In this document: positions 36,601 to 49,440 of the stretch, one piece after another
How positions within the stretch are numbered: position 1 is the stretch's first letter
Layout of the letters: each line of letters opens with the position of its first letter
Assembly: GCF_041296385.1 (NCBI RefSeq)
Contig: NC_091015.1
Span: 51,712,345-51,776,344 of the forward strand
Length of the DNA: 64,000 nt
Origin: Aphelocoma coerulescens
Taxonomy: Eukaryota; Chordata; Aves; Passeriformes; Corvidae
Reading direction: 5' to 3'
The notes under the pieces: model-generated
Seen by the model: the letters and a program-made list of their open reading frames with translations, nothing else
Database searches by the model: none
Told to the model about the DNA's origin: nothing
Translations under genes and position numbers: made by a program

Positions 36601-38456
36601 AAAAGGACAATGTGGCACAGAACTCCTTTCCTCTGGTCTCTGAGGCAAAGCCTTTGTGTCTGCAGTGCTGTTTTGTACCATATCCGATTCTGCAGTAGTG
36701 CAAAATTGCATGTGTTGACCCTCCTTTTGTCCTACCTTTCTTCCACAAGTGGTGAAATTACAAACTATATGGATAAACAGCAATTTAGAGATCAGCTCTC
36801 TGTACTCCTACTTTCCTTCAGTGCATGGACTCAGAAGGGACAGCATCATAGACCTTGTTACTTTATCAGCTGAGCTGGGCGGAAGCTGGGAATGCTGTGA
36901 AGGGCATAGCTGGAGGCAAACAAGGGGAAATAGGACAAACATCTGTAGGAATTCAATATCTATTTGCTCTGCTGCTGACAGTGCAATGTGTTTGTGTGAG
37001 ACAACACTTGTGGCAAACTTCAGCACCAGAGTCTGCTCTGTAATGCCGGTGAGCCCTACCAGCTGAATTTCCCTCTGACAATTGAATGGTGAAACAGGTT
37101 TTGTCTCAGAAACTAGAAAAGTATTACAAGTATTATTAATGGATTAATGGATGTTGTTATATTGCCCATTTCCTAGATGTGTTGTAGCTAATTTTAGCCA
37201 ACATGCCTCAACCCTTTGTGCAGTCACCTGAAAACACATCAGTCTTGAAGGAATGTGCAGAGCTACAGGATGGGCACATGAATTTTAGATGCCTGAGTCT
37301 CAGTGCCAATGACATGTCCATGCAACACATACCCAGAACCCAGTAGAGGCAGCATTTGGGTGAGCTGAGTTGGGCAACTCTACAGAGCCCAAAATAACCA
37401 TCCAGGGAGGAGAGCAGAAATAACATGCATCAGACATGCAGTCATTCTGGCTGAGCCCTGAATCTTTCACCCATTCCAAAGACAACTTTGTAGATGACTA
37501 AATGACAGGTTTGCTTCTGGAATGCAGCATTTACCGCTGATTTGAGGGGATAGTGCCACAACTGATAAACTTGACAACCCCTATTTAATCTCAGGGAGAT
37601 TGTGACCCTGGGGGAAAACCGTCTTTGTCGATACCTATGATTAGGCTGAGCTCCTGGGAGATGCTACAGAGATTGCCTCCTAGGCATGTGATGGTGTCAC
37701 AGTCACCAACAAACAGGAGTTTCTGGATGATCTCTTCAGTGACCCTTGTGGTGGGATCTCACCTGCTGTGGATGAACCAGTAGCCACCGTCTCCATTTGT
37801 CACAGCCTGAGGAGGACAAGGCCTGATGACTGAAGACAGGGGGTTTGAAAAAGGGAACAACTACTTGGTTCTGTCTTAATTCTGAAAACCTGCTGCCTTG
37901 CTGACATTCGTATTCCTACACCATGTACTCGTGTGTCTGCTGGCATGGTTTTCACAGATGCTCAGACTAAAATTAACCGCTACAGCCACCGGTCTGAACG
38001 ACTGCATAATCTGGGCCACAGGGTTTAACCCACAACCTTGTCTCTGCTAAACTGATCCAGGTGGTCATTCCTGTAAGGTAGAAGCATAGCAGGAGAGACC
38101 TGAGTGAATGGTGACTTTCTTCTCCAGCTGGTGTACATCAATGCAAGAAAGCAATCAACCACAAGATTGCTCACCAAGTCCTCAGTTAGGGTAACATATC
38201 ATACAGGTGCTGAGCAGTCTGTGTCTGTTGTTCTTTGTCTAACTTCAGGTTTTGCATCAGTAGTCTCCCCACACAAGGTGGGAGTCATCTCATCTGACAT
38301 CAGATGTCTCCATCTGAGCGGGTCTTTATCATCAGTGAAATAGGTACTTGTAGGCATGAGTCATCGGCCCTCTTTGAAATGTCTGCATTGGGGTGAGATG
38401 ACTCATGCTCCTCCCATTTTCTACAAAGGAAGCTCAAACCTCAAGCTCAGATAACA

Positions 38457-38503
38457 CCTCAAGATATTAAGACTAGCCGAGCACTACTCTTAATATCTTG
38501 GGG
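38457..38503. repeat. imperfect inverted repeat (16-bp arms, 15-nt loop)
   Basis: CCTCAAGATATTAAGA at 38457-38472 pairs with TCTTAATATCTTGGGG at 38488-38503 with one mismatch (a G:U pair in RNA). The arm length is more than expected by chance locally. It could be the relic of a small DNA transposon or a transcribed hairpin. No target-site duplication was recognised. Confidence 0.75.
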
Positions 38504-38979
38504 AGTGTCAGTGGCCCAGTCGAACTCCTGGCCTGTCCTTTCTAAATAAAGCAAAACATTTGCCCTGAGAATGATGTGTCTAATTCACGCCTACTTAAGT
38601 GGGCACTCTCAAACTGGAAACAGCCTAGTTTCAAGTAAAGTGTAAATATCATGGAAATACCTCCTGTCCCTGGCTTCTATATAGCCAGCTTCTATATTTT
38701 GCTGATGTTTTACAGTCACGTCTTCCTGTTATCTTTTAAATTATATTTCTCCAGCCACCTTCTACTCCCGATGAGCTACTGAGAGACCAAACAAAGCACA
38801 CAAGGAGTGGACATAGCAAAGAGAGAAGCTAAGACATACAACTAATTCTGCTAGCTGTATGAAATAGATTGCCCAAAGGATTTTTTTCACTCTCGTCTCT
38901 TTTATTTTTTTTTTTAAATAGTAGTTACTTGTGACAGCAATAGAGATTTCTCCAACAGAGTGATCTTAGTGGGCAGTGT

Positions 38980-39140
38980 CCATTTAAATTAAATTTTTCT
39001 AATTAAATAGCTAACTTCATCAAGCAGCCAAAATCAATGCTTTGTATTAGACACGGACCCAACTCATTAAGGCTTTATTATTCAAGCATGCACCTCCCTT
39101 CAGCTTTTATCTCCCCTCAAGGGTTTTCATAGTAAAGCAG
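38980..39140. promoter_or_regulatory. candidate conserved non-coding element
   Basis: An AT-rich, repeat-free block with several TAAT/ATTA homeodomain-type cores (for example AAATTAAATTTTTC and CTAATTAAATAG). It is bounded on the right by a T tract. The look resembles vertebrate developmental enhancers, but conservation cannot be tested here. Confidence 0.25.
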
Positions 39141-39142
39141 GC

Positions 39143-39160
39143 TTTTTTTTTTTTTTTTTT
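39143..39160. repeat. 18-base T tract
   Basis: Uninterrupted T run following AAAGCAGGC; simple homopolymer. Confidence 0.85.
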
Positions 39161-40674
39161 AATTAGCCCTTCTGCCCTGGAGTCTTCTATTTGATTTTCC
39201 AGTATCCAGGGAAGTATTGTTTTTTTTAACTACTCAATCCTTGAATAGAAAATTTTGCCTCTTAGTTCTACGTCATCAGTGATAATAAAGCTTTGTGGAA
39301 GACATTTTGATAATGCAGAGACAGAAGTGCACAAAGGCAAAGTGACACTTCAAAGGAGCATTAGCTCTGATATTGGAATCTCATTTATCTAACTCGCTCC
39401 TAAAGGACAAGTTAGCAATTCACGAGGGTGCAGTTTGCACGCACACATGAAGTGGCATGAAAGGCCTTTCACTTCAGCAGAGCTGCCTGATCCCAGTGCC
39501 CTTGAGCATGTGGAGCTTTATGAATGCTGTTGTTGTATTTTTATTTTTCCTCGACTTTCTTTATTTTCATATGGAGAACCAACTGCTTGCTTAGCTGTTT
39601 CTCTGCGTGTTGTGTGGGACCCGGAAATGGCTGTACAAGGATTATGGCTATTGCATGAGGCATAACCTGCAGATTTGCTGCTTTCCCCTGTATGCTGAGC
39701 AGTCTGTGACTGCTCGCCAGCCCACAACTATCCATGGTGCACGTCTCAGTGCCAAGGATGCTGTGCCTTTGCTGCTTAACCGTGGTGTATCTCATTGACA
39801 GGATAACCAATGCACACCTATCAGGGCGTAATTAGTCAATGTACTTGTATTCAGTGGGGATGAGTATATGTCTTATCCACTGGAAATATCACAGGCACCT
39901 ATTCAGGAACTATAATTTTATTAATGAGAGCATTAGAGCATGTTGTCCAAGGGATTCCTCAAAGCTCAATCCAGATGCTGGACTGGATTGCTGTCAGTGA
40001 CAGGTGAATCTGTATGGTGGGTAGCACCCTGCAGGAGCACCAATGAACCTGGAGTAGCTCACAGGGGCTCATCTCAGCATGCTGTCTTCAAGACAGAAGG
40101 GCTCATCTGCTGTAGCAGCCAGGGCTCCCAGAAGACAAAAGCATCTAAAACTGCTGTCACCTCTTCCATTATTTTCATCCTCCGCACAATAACTCCCTGT
40201 GTGCCAGCCTTGAGTGCCAAGGCAGACATTGCATGTCTGTGGCACAAAACAACCTGGTGCTGAGCTGGGTCAGACAGACACACCCCTGGTAAATTTCCAT
40301 TCTGGCAGGTAGCTAATGCATCTGTCTCCTTCCCTTTACCAAAGGCTTATACTCACCTTACTTCTGTGCTTGGCTGACAACTGCCAAAGTCTCCACACCT
40401 TGCTGAAAAAATGGGATGTCAAAACTGAGACCAAGAAGTGAAAGCTTTCAGCAAGAGACAAGCTCAGGAGCTAGTGCGACTGGAAACAAGGCATTTGGTG
40501 AAGTTTTACCTCAGTTATTTTCAAACTAACCATCATCACATGAAGAAAACTCAATGTGAACTGTCAGCAAATTGTTGTCCAAAGCACGAGACAGTTTCAG
40601 GCAGTAACTTCAAAAGGAAACTGTTCTATTCCTTTTAGTGAAAGAAATGTCTGCAAGTAGCCATTTAAATGTCT

Positions 40675-40682
40675 ATGCAAAT
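40675..40682 (+). promoter_or_regulatory. POU octamer motif ATGCAAAT
   Basis: A perfect octamer followed by TAACTCATT, with further TAAT cores downstream to about 40720. An 8-bp match is weak alone; it is noted because of the cluster of homeodomain-type cores. Confidence 0.2.
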
Positions 40683-41414
40683 TAACTCATTCCGTGATCA
40701 TTTTTATCCTGCTAATGAGTTTATCCATATTCTTCCAAAATCCCCAAAGCCTGGGGAATTTAAGGTTGTGCACTGTTTTGGGGAAAACCACAATAGTAGC
40801 AGATGAAAAATGGAGTATGCTGAAATAGTGTCAAATAACAGAAATTGGCCTGAAATGGCTGTCAGAAAATTTTTGCCTCACTTTCTTGGTCCAATCAGCT
40901 CATTTTCAAAGTTAATTGCTTCTTAGTATAAGCTTGTCAGAAGTGAGCCCCAGCCCAGCACAGAGGGCCCTGAGCTGTGCATTAATTTTCATACATACTC
41001 TGTATGTTTTCATATTTAAATTGGGTTGCCACAGGATCCCTGATCCATCCTGCCAGGGCTTTCCCAACAAAAGAAGACATAAGGCAGAGCTTAGCACCAT
41101 CGTACTCCCCACCAGGGTTTGGAGATTCATTCTGCATCACTAGCATGGGAGATAATTTCCCCTGCAGTTGTGCTTCTCTGCCTCGCATTCCTGCAGGGTC
41201 CACATATGAAGGAAGAGGGCTGGCAGCACAAGCAGGTCACTGGCTTTGCAGTGCCCCATGTGTACTCATTTCTCTTTGTTCTTATATCCTTTTGTTCTCC
41301 ATTTTTCCGTGGGTGTCAGGTTAGCAGTGGATTTTGCTATGCTGCCTCATCTGAACCTGTGTGATTTTGGTGAGCACAGTAAGCCAAGCCAAGCTAGCTC
41401 ATGCTCTACTGGAA

Positions 41415-41434
41415 AGTATTGGACAGTATTGGAC
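41415..41434. repeat. 10-bp tandem duplication
   Basis: Two perfect adjacent copies of AGTATTGGAC, with a partial third (AGTA). Confidence 0.8.
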
Positions 41435-42002
41435 AGTAACTGAAAGTCTCCAGAGTGGAGTGTCGCTGGTGCTTGCTCCAGCCTGTGGTGGGGATTCCCA
41501 AGCCCTCTGACCTGACACTTTACCTGCATGTGTAAGCACTTCTAACCCTGGTCAAATCCAGCCAAGGCTGCTTCTTGTCATAAATCACAGATCCGTGGTA
41601 ACTTAAGAAGCTCATGGGGACACAGGTTTCATAAATGTGTGACCCAGGGATTTCATGTGCTCCATATTCAGAAGCTGGCTGGCTGGCAAGCTGAAGAATA
41701 TGCTGCTTTTAAAATATGTGCCATGAAGAGCATTTTTAATACAGATAATTTGCTTGGAACATTGCTAGTGGACTGAAAGGGAAGATTCTCTTTTTAGCCA
41801 GACCATGATTATGACCATGCCAAACATACCAGCTATGCTAGGTATTAAAAACAAATACCTAGCTCTTAGGAACTCTTTAGATCGTTAGCATATCTAAAAG
41901 TGCCTCAGGAAATAGGACTGCCTCAGGCCTTTAGTTTCCACCTAGACTATCCTTCTGCTCCAAGATAGAATCAATTAGATGTAAGCCAGTTTTTTGACAA
42001 GA

Positions 42003-42235
42003 GTTTTTCTAGTCTGCTCTTAGAAACCTTTGGCAACAGAGACTCAATAAACACTCAGGCAATCTCCCCCAGTGTCTCACAATGCCTAGAGTTAGGAAAC
42101 TTAATTTTCTGGTCTAAGTCTCCCTTGTTGAAGTTTAAGTTCACTTTTCCTTGTCCTGCCTGTGGTGGAAAGACTGCACATCAGCAACAGCATATTTAAG
42201 GGCTGCAGTCCTCATTCTAAATCTTCTGTTTTCCT
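42003..42235 (-). mobile_element. ancient CR1/L3-type LINE remnant
   Basis: Read on the plus strand, the blocks run in the antisense order of old amniote CR1 elements. They are 'TCTAGTCTGCTCTTAGAAACC', then 'CAGGCAATCTCCCCCAGTGT', then 'GAGTTAGGAAACTTAATTTT', then 'GTCTAAGTCTCCCTTGTTG', then 'CTTTTCCTTGTCCTG', followed by a weaker match to the 'CCTCATTCT...CTTCTGTTTTCC' part. The copy is highly diverged and carries no coding capacity. The element's sense strand is minus. Confidence 0.7.
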
Positions 42236-45200
42236 TTCTGGTCTTACTGAGCACTGCCCATGTGTAGAGTCTTTTCCTATTGGTAGTGTTATTTAGACAC
42301 TCCTACCCTCCTGGGTCATTGTTTTCTTTTGAATACTGAAATATATCAAGTGGTTTTGTTTTGATGTGCTGTTAGATGCCAAATAGAGGTCTCCAGCAGA
42401 TCTGGGGTGCTCCCAGTGTCTTATGGATAACACTTACCTGAGTGACTCGAGTGGCTCCCACATACTTTCACCACAGTGTGTTATCATCCATGCATGTTAA
42501 ATCGGAAGCTGTCACCCTTAGGTCTTTCTGCAGAGCTTCTGGTGGCTAGGAACACCAAGAGCTACAGAAGTAAAATGGCTCGAGCAGCTCCCTCCAGATC
42601 AGGGGCAGGGGTGGGAACAGGCAGCAGTAGGTTGGTTTTAGAGAACTGTGTGGATAGCAGGGAAAGAACATGGGAATGCAAATGTCAGGGGTTCAGAGGG
42701 AAGCCCTCATCAGAGTTGCAGCCAGTTCCCAAACCACTCTCCCGCATTCCAGCCCATCCTGGAGTTCTCTCTCTTTGCTCCAGACAAAACAAAGTAGTTA
42801 ATCTAGCACTCACAGCCTTAAAGAGGTCCACGAGGTGGTGAAGGCCATACAATATCAAACTCAGATACACACCTGGAGTCCTCCGTAAGTGTTTTCCTGC
42901 TGTGCCAGAGCACAGTTCAGAAGTGAAACCAGCCAGCAAAGCAAACACTCGGTGCTGCAGGGGAGTGCCAGTCTCACTCGCAGTCTCCGCAGCACTGTGG
43001 CACGTCTCGGCTGAGCACAGCCCCTCCCTCCCTCACTGACACAGCCCTGGGTCGGGGGATGCAGCGCTGAATTCAGAGAGGTCACAGCACAGTGTGGTGA
43101 CAGCACCAGTGCAGGGTCAGAGCACAGGAAGGATGACTGATGCACACAAGCGTGGCAGGATGGGGAACGAGAAAACAGAACCTGGAAAGCTCTGAGCATA
43201 TTGCTTTCTTGTTACCAATTTCATTTGCATTGAGAAGGCAGCTTTTTTTTCCAATTATCGCCAGCATTGAGCATATTTCCTGACTATTCGGAGTGGTCCA
43301 GTCAGGTAAGATGCTCTCATTGAAAGCTAGATTGCTTGGAAATGAGAAAGTCTGTGTTTGAAGAAAGCCACCTTATTGTTTTTCCTTGATGCCCTATTGT
43401 TTGTCAGGCACTGACAATGCTCGATCCCATGTGCACAGCATCCATGCCTGGAAGGAAGGAGCACTCTGGTGAACAGTCACACAAGGCTGTCATCCTAGCT
43501 GCAGAGGAACAAAAGCTCCAGGAGGCACTGCTGTCAGGAGCAGAGGGGACATCGAGCCTCGCAGCTGTCACTCTCCGAGTGAAGCTCCCTATTCACTCAC
43601 CTCCTGCCATCCATGCTCATTGGACTCCAGATATTCCACCCCCCCCCGGTCACTCATGAGCCCCCAGGAATGCTAATGCCATGCCCTCTCCCCTGCAGCA
43701 TGAACAAGAAGCTCTGTTTTGAACTCGGTTTAGTAGGAAGCCTCACACCAATAATTAGACAAGATTCAGGATTTGGTTGGGGTTTTGTTGTCTGTCTTAT
43801 TGTGGGTCTGCAGCAATGAGCCAGCTCCTGCGCCCCCAGCAAAATTATTTATGAATGTTCCACAGAGACCAGGTCCTGACAAGAAGTAATTAAGCCAAAT
43901 GCTCGCTGGCTGCACCACTTGGCTGTTGTGGCAGTCATCCTCACTGATCACTGGCAGAACAGGATACTGCCCTTATTAAAATAGACTACCTAATTGCCTC
44001 CTCTGGGAAGGAAAGGCCCTTTCCAAATCCTCATCTGCTTGGAAAACAGTGGACACAAAATCCCTGTTTGTATCTCTATAAAAATACATGTATAGGTGTT
44101 CACATGACTGTAGTTAATGCATACACACTGGCATGTGCACACAGGCATCAGAGAAAGGTGATAATGGCATCTTGAGTATCTGCTGCATTGTGTGAGGCAA
44201 TGGGCAGCTGATATGGTGGTAGGTGGATCTCACCAGGCATCACAGAGATGACAGCTCAATACAGCTGCATAAGGAGAGAGAGCCAAGTAGCTGGGTCCCT
44301 TCACACCAGGCCCTGATGGATAGTCCCTGCCTTGCTGCCTCCTTTGCTACACCACAGTGTCATAGACCTTCTCCTGGTTTGTGGTCTCACAGGCCAGCAG
44401 CAGGAGAGAGGCTTATCACTCTGTATTTACAACATTTTGCAGTATTTGCACCCTAAAAAAAGCAGGAGCACAGCTTATCCCATGTCTTGGAGTACTGCTA
44501 TCAGTACTTGGCCCACTGATTCATATTTTTGCAGAGTGCTGAGACTGGTGAGTGGTGCAGCCAACTCAAACCAACATCTCCTATCAGTCATATATCCCAG
44601 ACACCTGATGTGGTGTGGTCAGTGCCCTGATGGAAGATATGAGAAGGTAAGGATGGATGAGGAGGAGGCACTGACCCAGTAACTTGTCTTCTGTTGTGCA
44701 GTAAGTGCTGACAACAGAAGTTTCAACACATGATGGAGATGTATGTTTTCTCATATAACTGTGAATTTTGTTTCCCGGTCTGACAGGTCTCTCCAGTTCA
44801 GGACTCAATGCAACTCCCATTCTGATGGCTACATGCCACTTCTCCTCTACTACTAAAAAGAAAATAGGTTAAAGAAAAAAGGGGAGGAAGGTCACTATGA
44901 CATTTCTGGTCCCCCCAGATATCTGTTCTTCCACAAAGATGCCTAGTTGAGTGAAATTTTGGATATCCATATCCTGTGTTAAGTAACATATTCCAGCACT
45001 TGAGTACATTTTGGCGAAGAACTTAATTGAACCTGCCTTTTGCTAGTTTTATATAGTGGCCACTACCTCCTGTACTGGAGGAGAAAGTTAAAACCTTTTT
45101 CCTGTTCTCCATGTTCGCATCACTCATGAGTTCACAGACCTTTAGAATCTCTTCTCTGCATTTTCTCTTTTACAAGAAAAAGAGTCCCAGAAACATTTAT

Positions 45201-48200
45201 CAATGTTAAGTTTTATCTGCCATTTTATTGCCCATTCCCCTTGCAACTCTTCGCATTTAGCTTTGATTTTACTACACCTATTAATTCTTTTTCCTACAGC
45301 TATAAACTTGAACTTTCACAGATGAAGAATGGGTGTACCGTGGAGCCATGGCTCACGTACACCACAAGCGAGAGTCCTTCTGCTGTGTTGGAAAGCCTCT
45401 TCAAAGCAGACAGCCTTGGATCTGATTTATGATGTCTCCAAGGAGAGCTTAATTTGTAACTCCTGAACAGAAATTCCTTAAGATTTCAGAAGCAGTTAGC
45501 CCCACTCTGCTGGCTGAGCCTCATGCCTTGTAACAGAGAGGACCCACTCCTGGTAGCTGATGCCTTTGGGAGAGTTGCAGGGCATTGATTGATGTGACTG
45601 GATATATGTTCTGCTCTGCTATAGTGCAGGAATAGAACTTTGGGAGGCATGCAGGGTCTTGTTTTAACCCAGTTTTCAGAGGAAAGAGGCAGCTTGCTGC
45701 TCTGCCACCAGTCTGTGATTTTTAAAAGCCTTAAAACACTGGTAGCAAAGGGCAGCTGCCCATGGGTTAGATACAAAAGGAACTTCTTTTGACCTGGAAT
45801 GAATTCCTCTTTTTCTAGTTTCACAGCATCATGTGTCACCAGAGCAAAAGGATTTGTAAAAGCCTATAAATAAAATGTTTACCAAAAAAATGCGGCAGCT
45901 GCACTTCCACAAGCCTCTGCTTCTCTGCCACAGACACATCCCTTACGTGCCCAAGAGATGGGTGAGGTGAATGAGGTAAATGCTGAGCTGTGAATTCCTG
46001 AGCCACCCAGCCTGTTACTAATTACCATGATTAAATATTGACACAGTGACTGCACACAGGGCTCCCAGGCAGAGATCAGTACCCCTCAGTGGTGGCAGCA
46101 GAGAAATCCAGACAAAGAAATGGTTCCCCAAGCACTTAAACTGCGAGACCCCATCCTACAATTATCATTCCCCTGGGGACTGGCAGCATGTGTGAGAGCT
46201 TGCAGAGCTCTAGCAAGAGGCAGGTGGGGGTCAGGAGGTTTCTGACCCCAAATCATTGCCTTTGGGACTCCCTTTGCTGCAATCTCCAGCAGCTGGGTAG
46301 GGAGAGTGGGGTGAGGCAGCACAGTGGGATCTGCTTCCCCGCAGCAAACACAGGCTGTTACTCAGAAGAATAATAGGGCCCTGCTGCTCTGGCTGCCAAC
46401 CCCAGGGCATCCTCAGGGAAGCTCCCAGTCCCACTTGGCTGCCTCCCTGTATGCCTGCCCAGGCTGGCAAGCCTGGTAATTGCATCCCCCCGCACACTCC
46501 CTCAAGCTTCTTATGCCCTGTCCTTTCATGGGTCCCAGTCAGAAATCAGGACAAAAGCTTGTGAATCTACACTTGAGATTACTCCTATTCAGGAAAACAT
46601 CTAATCATATGTCTTAAGAGTGTCTTGCACAGGGATGCACAAACATGCCCAAAATGGGAAGATTTTGCCCTAGAGAGACTCACTGCCAGAACAGGGAAGA
46701 CTTTGGAGGCTGTAGCTCTTTCTTCTCTCTCCTCCTCTTCCCCAACACTCCTGGTTAACATGCTGGGCTGTGTGCCAGAAGAGCAGATGTACTACAGCAT
46801 GGTTTTTACTCCTATATCGTAGCCGTGTCCACCACTGATTTTGACCATGGTCATTTTTTAATACAGCAGCTGACTTGGTCACAAGTGAAAAATAAAATAT
46901 GATCCCTTGCAATTGCAAACTGGCCAAAGCCATCTGAGCTCCTTCTCCTCTGGGAACGAGGAGCAGAATCTGTGAAGCTCCTCTGTATCCAGTGCATCTA
47001 CTAGCCCAAACTCCGTTCCTTTTTGATTAGATTTTCCCTCTTCATCTCTTCAAATCATACTGGGAAGTTGCAGAAGCCAGGATGAATTTGTGCCAGGTTA
47101 GTACTCTTAGAGCAGCAGAATATTAAATTTCTCAGCTTGACCCTGCTCCAGTGTTAAGGCTTTTTATGAATGCTGCCTGTTGCTTGTGTTAAGAACAACC
47201 ACTTCAAAGTCTGAAACGCTAAAGAGCATCTGCTTTGTAGCAGAGTTTTCTCATCCTGATGACAAGCAGAAAAGTCTCTTTTACTTCAAAAGTGATGATG
47301 GAAGTGGTAGCTTTTGAGATTATATTTGCAGGGAAACAACTAAGACACAGCTTGTATACTGATACAAAATGTTGCAAGGCACCAATTTCTCTGTTCCCCT
47401 GGTTTCACACTGCAGCTTCCAGCAGCTTTGCCACTGTAGGGTGAAGGGCTGCAGCTGCCACAGCTGCCGTGAGGCTGGATGGGACCACCCTGGCTCCAGC
47501 TTCCCTCCTTGCTCCCCCAAGAGCAGTGAGGATGGGGGAAAGAGGGAAGAAGTTATGCTGCAGCTTCTTTCCCCATGGAGTGTCAGAGGCTGCAAAGACA
47601 GATGGAGGCAAGGGGTCAGAGAGAGGACTAAGGTACTCGCTTGTGGTGGTTGCTTATCACCTCTCAACATACCTTCTGCCAAGGCCAGCTCATTTTCAGA
47701 GCCAATGGCAGCCCTGAAAGGCACTCACAGAACCTATTTATTTGGGAGGGGGAGAGGAAGAGGAGAAGACAGGTCACAATGCATTTATTATCCACCTCGG
47801 AGATAAACAACAAGCTGTTAATTACCAGACTGTAGCACATACAGCTGTAGCATACATGACTTATACTGGAAATTGTTGTTTAAAGAGAATATCAAGGATG
47901 ATATTCTTTTGGCTTCTGGTTTGCCTGTACTGAGCATGTTGCTTTGTACTTCAGTACATTTCCAGTTAACCAGAGCTTAGCTGGGAAGAAGCCTGAGCCA
48001 TCCCCCCAGGTTTGCGCATGGGGCTGGGAGAGGAGTCCACTCCACCTCAGACCTTACCCCTGTCTTCAGGGATGATGCTGGGGCTGAGGGAGTCATTCTA
48101 ACCCAGGTGTAGGTCCCACACATCTGGCCTGATCGAACTGTTTTTTAGCAACTGAGAGCTGCTCAGTAGCCAGCAGCAGAAGTGCTTATCCAGTGGGAAT

Positions 48201-49440
48201 GAAGGGGAGGGTGATGTGGGAGTTTGCAGGGAAGGAAACACACTTTGTCCTATTTCTCCAGGTACTTTTGTGACCTGGAGAAAAGTGAAAGGAGCTTCAG
48301 TTCTGTTCTTCCACTTTTGATGATATTTTAATATTCATTAATTAAAACAGTTGTGCATTCAAGTACTTGAACACTCGTGGTTTAGGTGTATCTTCAACCA
48401 GCACTTGAGGATTGGGATGAACATCGTGGTCCATAGCCAAACAGCTGTGAAGCACGTACACGAGAAGTGACACACCACCATCTTAGGCAGCCATTTGACT
48501 CATGCTGCTTTCAGCTGTAGCTTTTCTTGCTATTCCTCACCCCTTAAGAATCCCCACTTGTTACTCCATCAGCTCCTGATGTGGGGCCAAAAGGTGAACC
48601 AGCCTGGGTTAGAAATAACTTAATGTGTATGGAGGTTGTTTTTAACACAAATCCAGTCTTCAATCTCTTCATTTGTGTCCTGACAAATAGTCTCACTGAC
48701 ACAACTGAGAGAACAGGGATGGAGAGAAATGAGTGGGCAAATGCAGAATGAAGTCCCACTTGAGCTAGACCTCCAGAAGTGTGCATGCCATCCAGGTGCT
48801 ATCTCCTGCTCATGTTGCTGCTGCTGTGCACACAGGGGCTGCCTATTACTCACACTCTTCAGAATCTGTGTGGGCAGCACAGTAGTAAATGCACTCTAAA
48901 TATGCGTATCAGCAACTGCTTTACGTCTACTGAAGAGCTGAATGTGTAAAAGAGAAGGCAGTAGTTCAAGTGGTAGTCCCAATTCTTGCTGCTGTTGGTT
49001 CCTCAGTGACTCTTCCCTAGCTCCCATTTTTTCTAGCTCTACTTCCACTTCACACATTAAAACACATAACAAAGAATTTCTATCCTTGTTTATGTAAATC
49101 TGTAGCCAGAATTTTAGTTATTGAAAAATAGCATGGGCTTAAGTACAATTGGTCTGAATTTTCTTTTGAAATTTGTGGAAGGTATCTTTTCAGCTTTTTA
49201 CCGGCTAGGCTAGTACTTTAATGCCTTAGAAAGCCTCAAGCAGCCTAGAGACGTAGCACGGGCAATCTAGCACTTTAGTAGCTCTAAAATCGCTACCTGT
49301 ATCAGCTGCAAAGCAAATACCATCAGCAGAAGCAAAGAGGGAGAAATATAGCTCTCTGCTCGCTCAATTTCCTGCAGATAGAAGCTTTCAAATGAGACAG
49401 ACAACAAGAGATGTTCACAGGAAGATAGCTGAGCCAAGAG
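42236..49440. other. intergenic sequence, no gene seen
   Basis: Apart from the LINE remnant at 45035-45275, this is non-coding unique sequence. A small CpG-enriched patch lies at about 42945-43085. Open frames up to 145 codons (47369-47806 and its minus-strand shadow) overlap on both strands and show no recognisable domain. Confidence 0.6.
45035..45275 (-). mobile_element. ancient CR1/L3-like LINE remnant
   Basis: Two blocks match, in antisense, the old amniote LINE family well known from turtles and crocodilians. The first is 'CATGAGTTCACAGACCTTTAGAATCTC...AAAAGAGTCCCAG'. The second is 'GTTTTATCTGCCATTTTATTGCCCATT', then 'TTGCAACTCTTCGCATTTAGCTTTGA'. A deletion separates the blocks relative to the family order. 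It is strongly diverged, so it predates the avian CR1 copies elsewhere in the window. Confidence 0.65.

Larger units (their letters stand above)
33617..42002. other. intergenic sequence, no gene seen
   Basis: Non-coding sequence. It holds an inverted repeat at 38457-38503, a low-repeat AT-rich block with homeobox-type TAAT cores around 38980-39140 and an 18-base T tract at 39143-39160. An octamer motif lies at 40675-40682 and a 10-bp duplication at 41415-41434. The stretch 37560-38030 has several short open frames in different phases, but they do not join into a recognisable protein. Confidence 0.6.

Noticed and set aside
37560..38030. Several short open frames in succession that looked like a decayed retrogene
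   Set aside because: The frames lie in different phases with stops between them, none matches a known protein, and no poly-A tail or target-site duplication is visible. Chance is sufficient.
47369..47806. 145-codon plus-strand frame with overlapping frames on both strands
   Set aside because: Low-complexity and overlapping shadows on the opposite strand; no domain.
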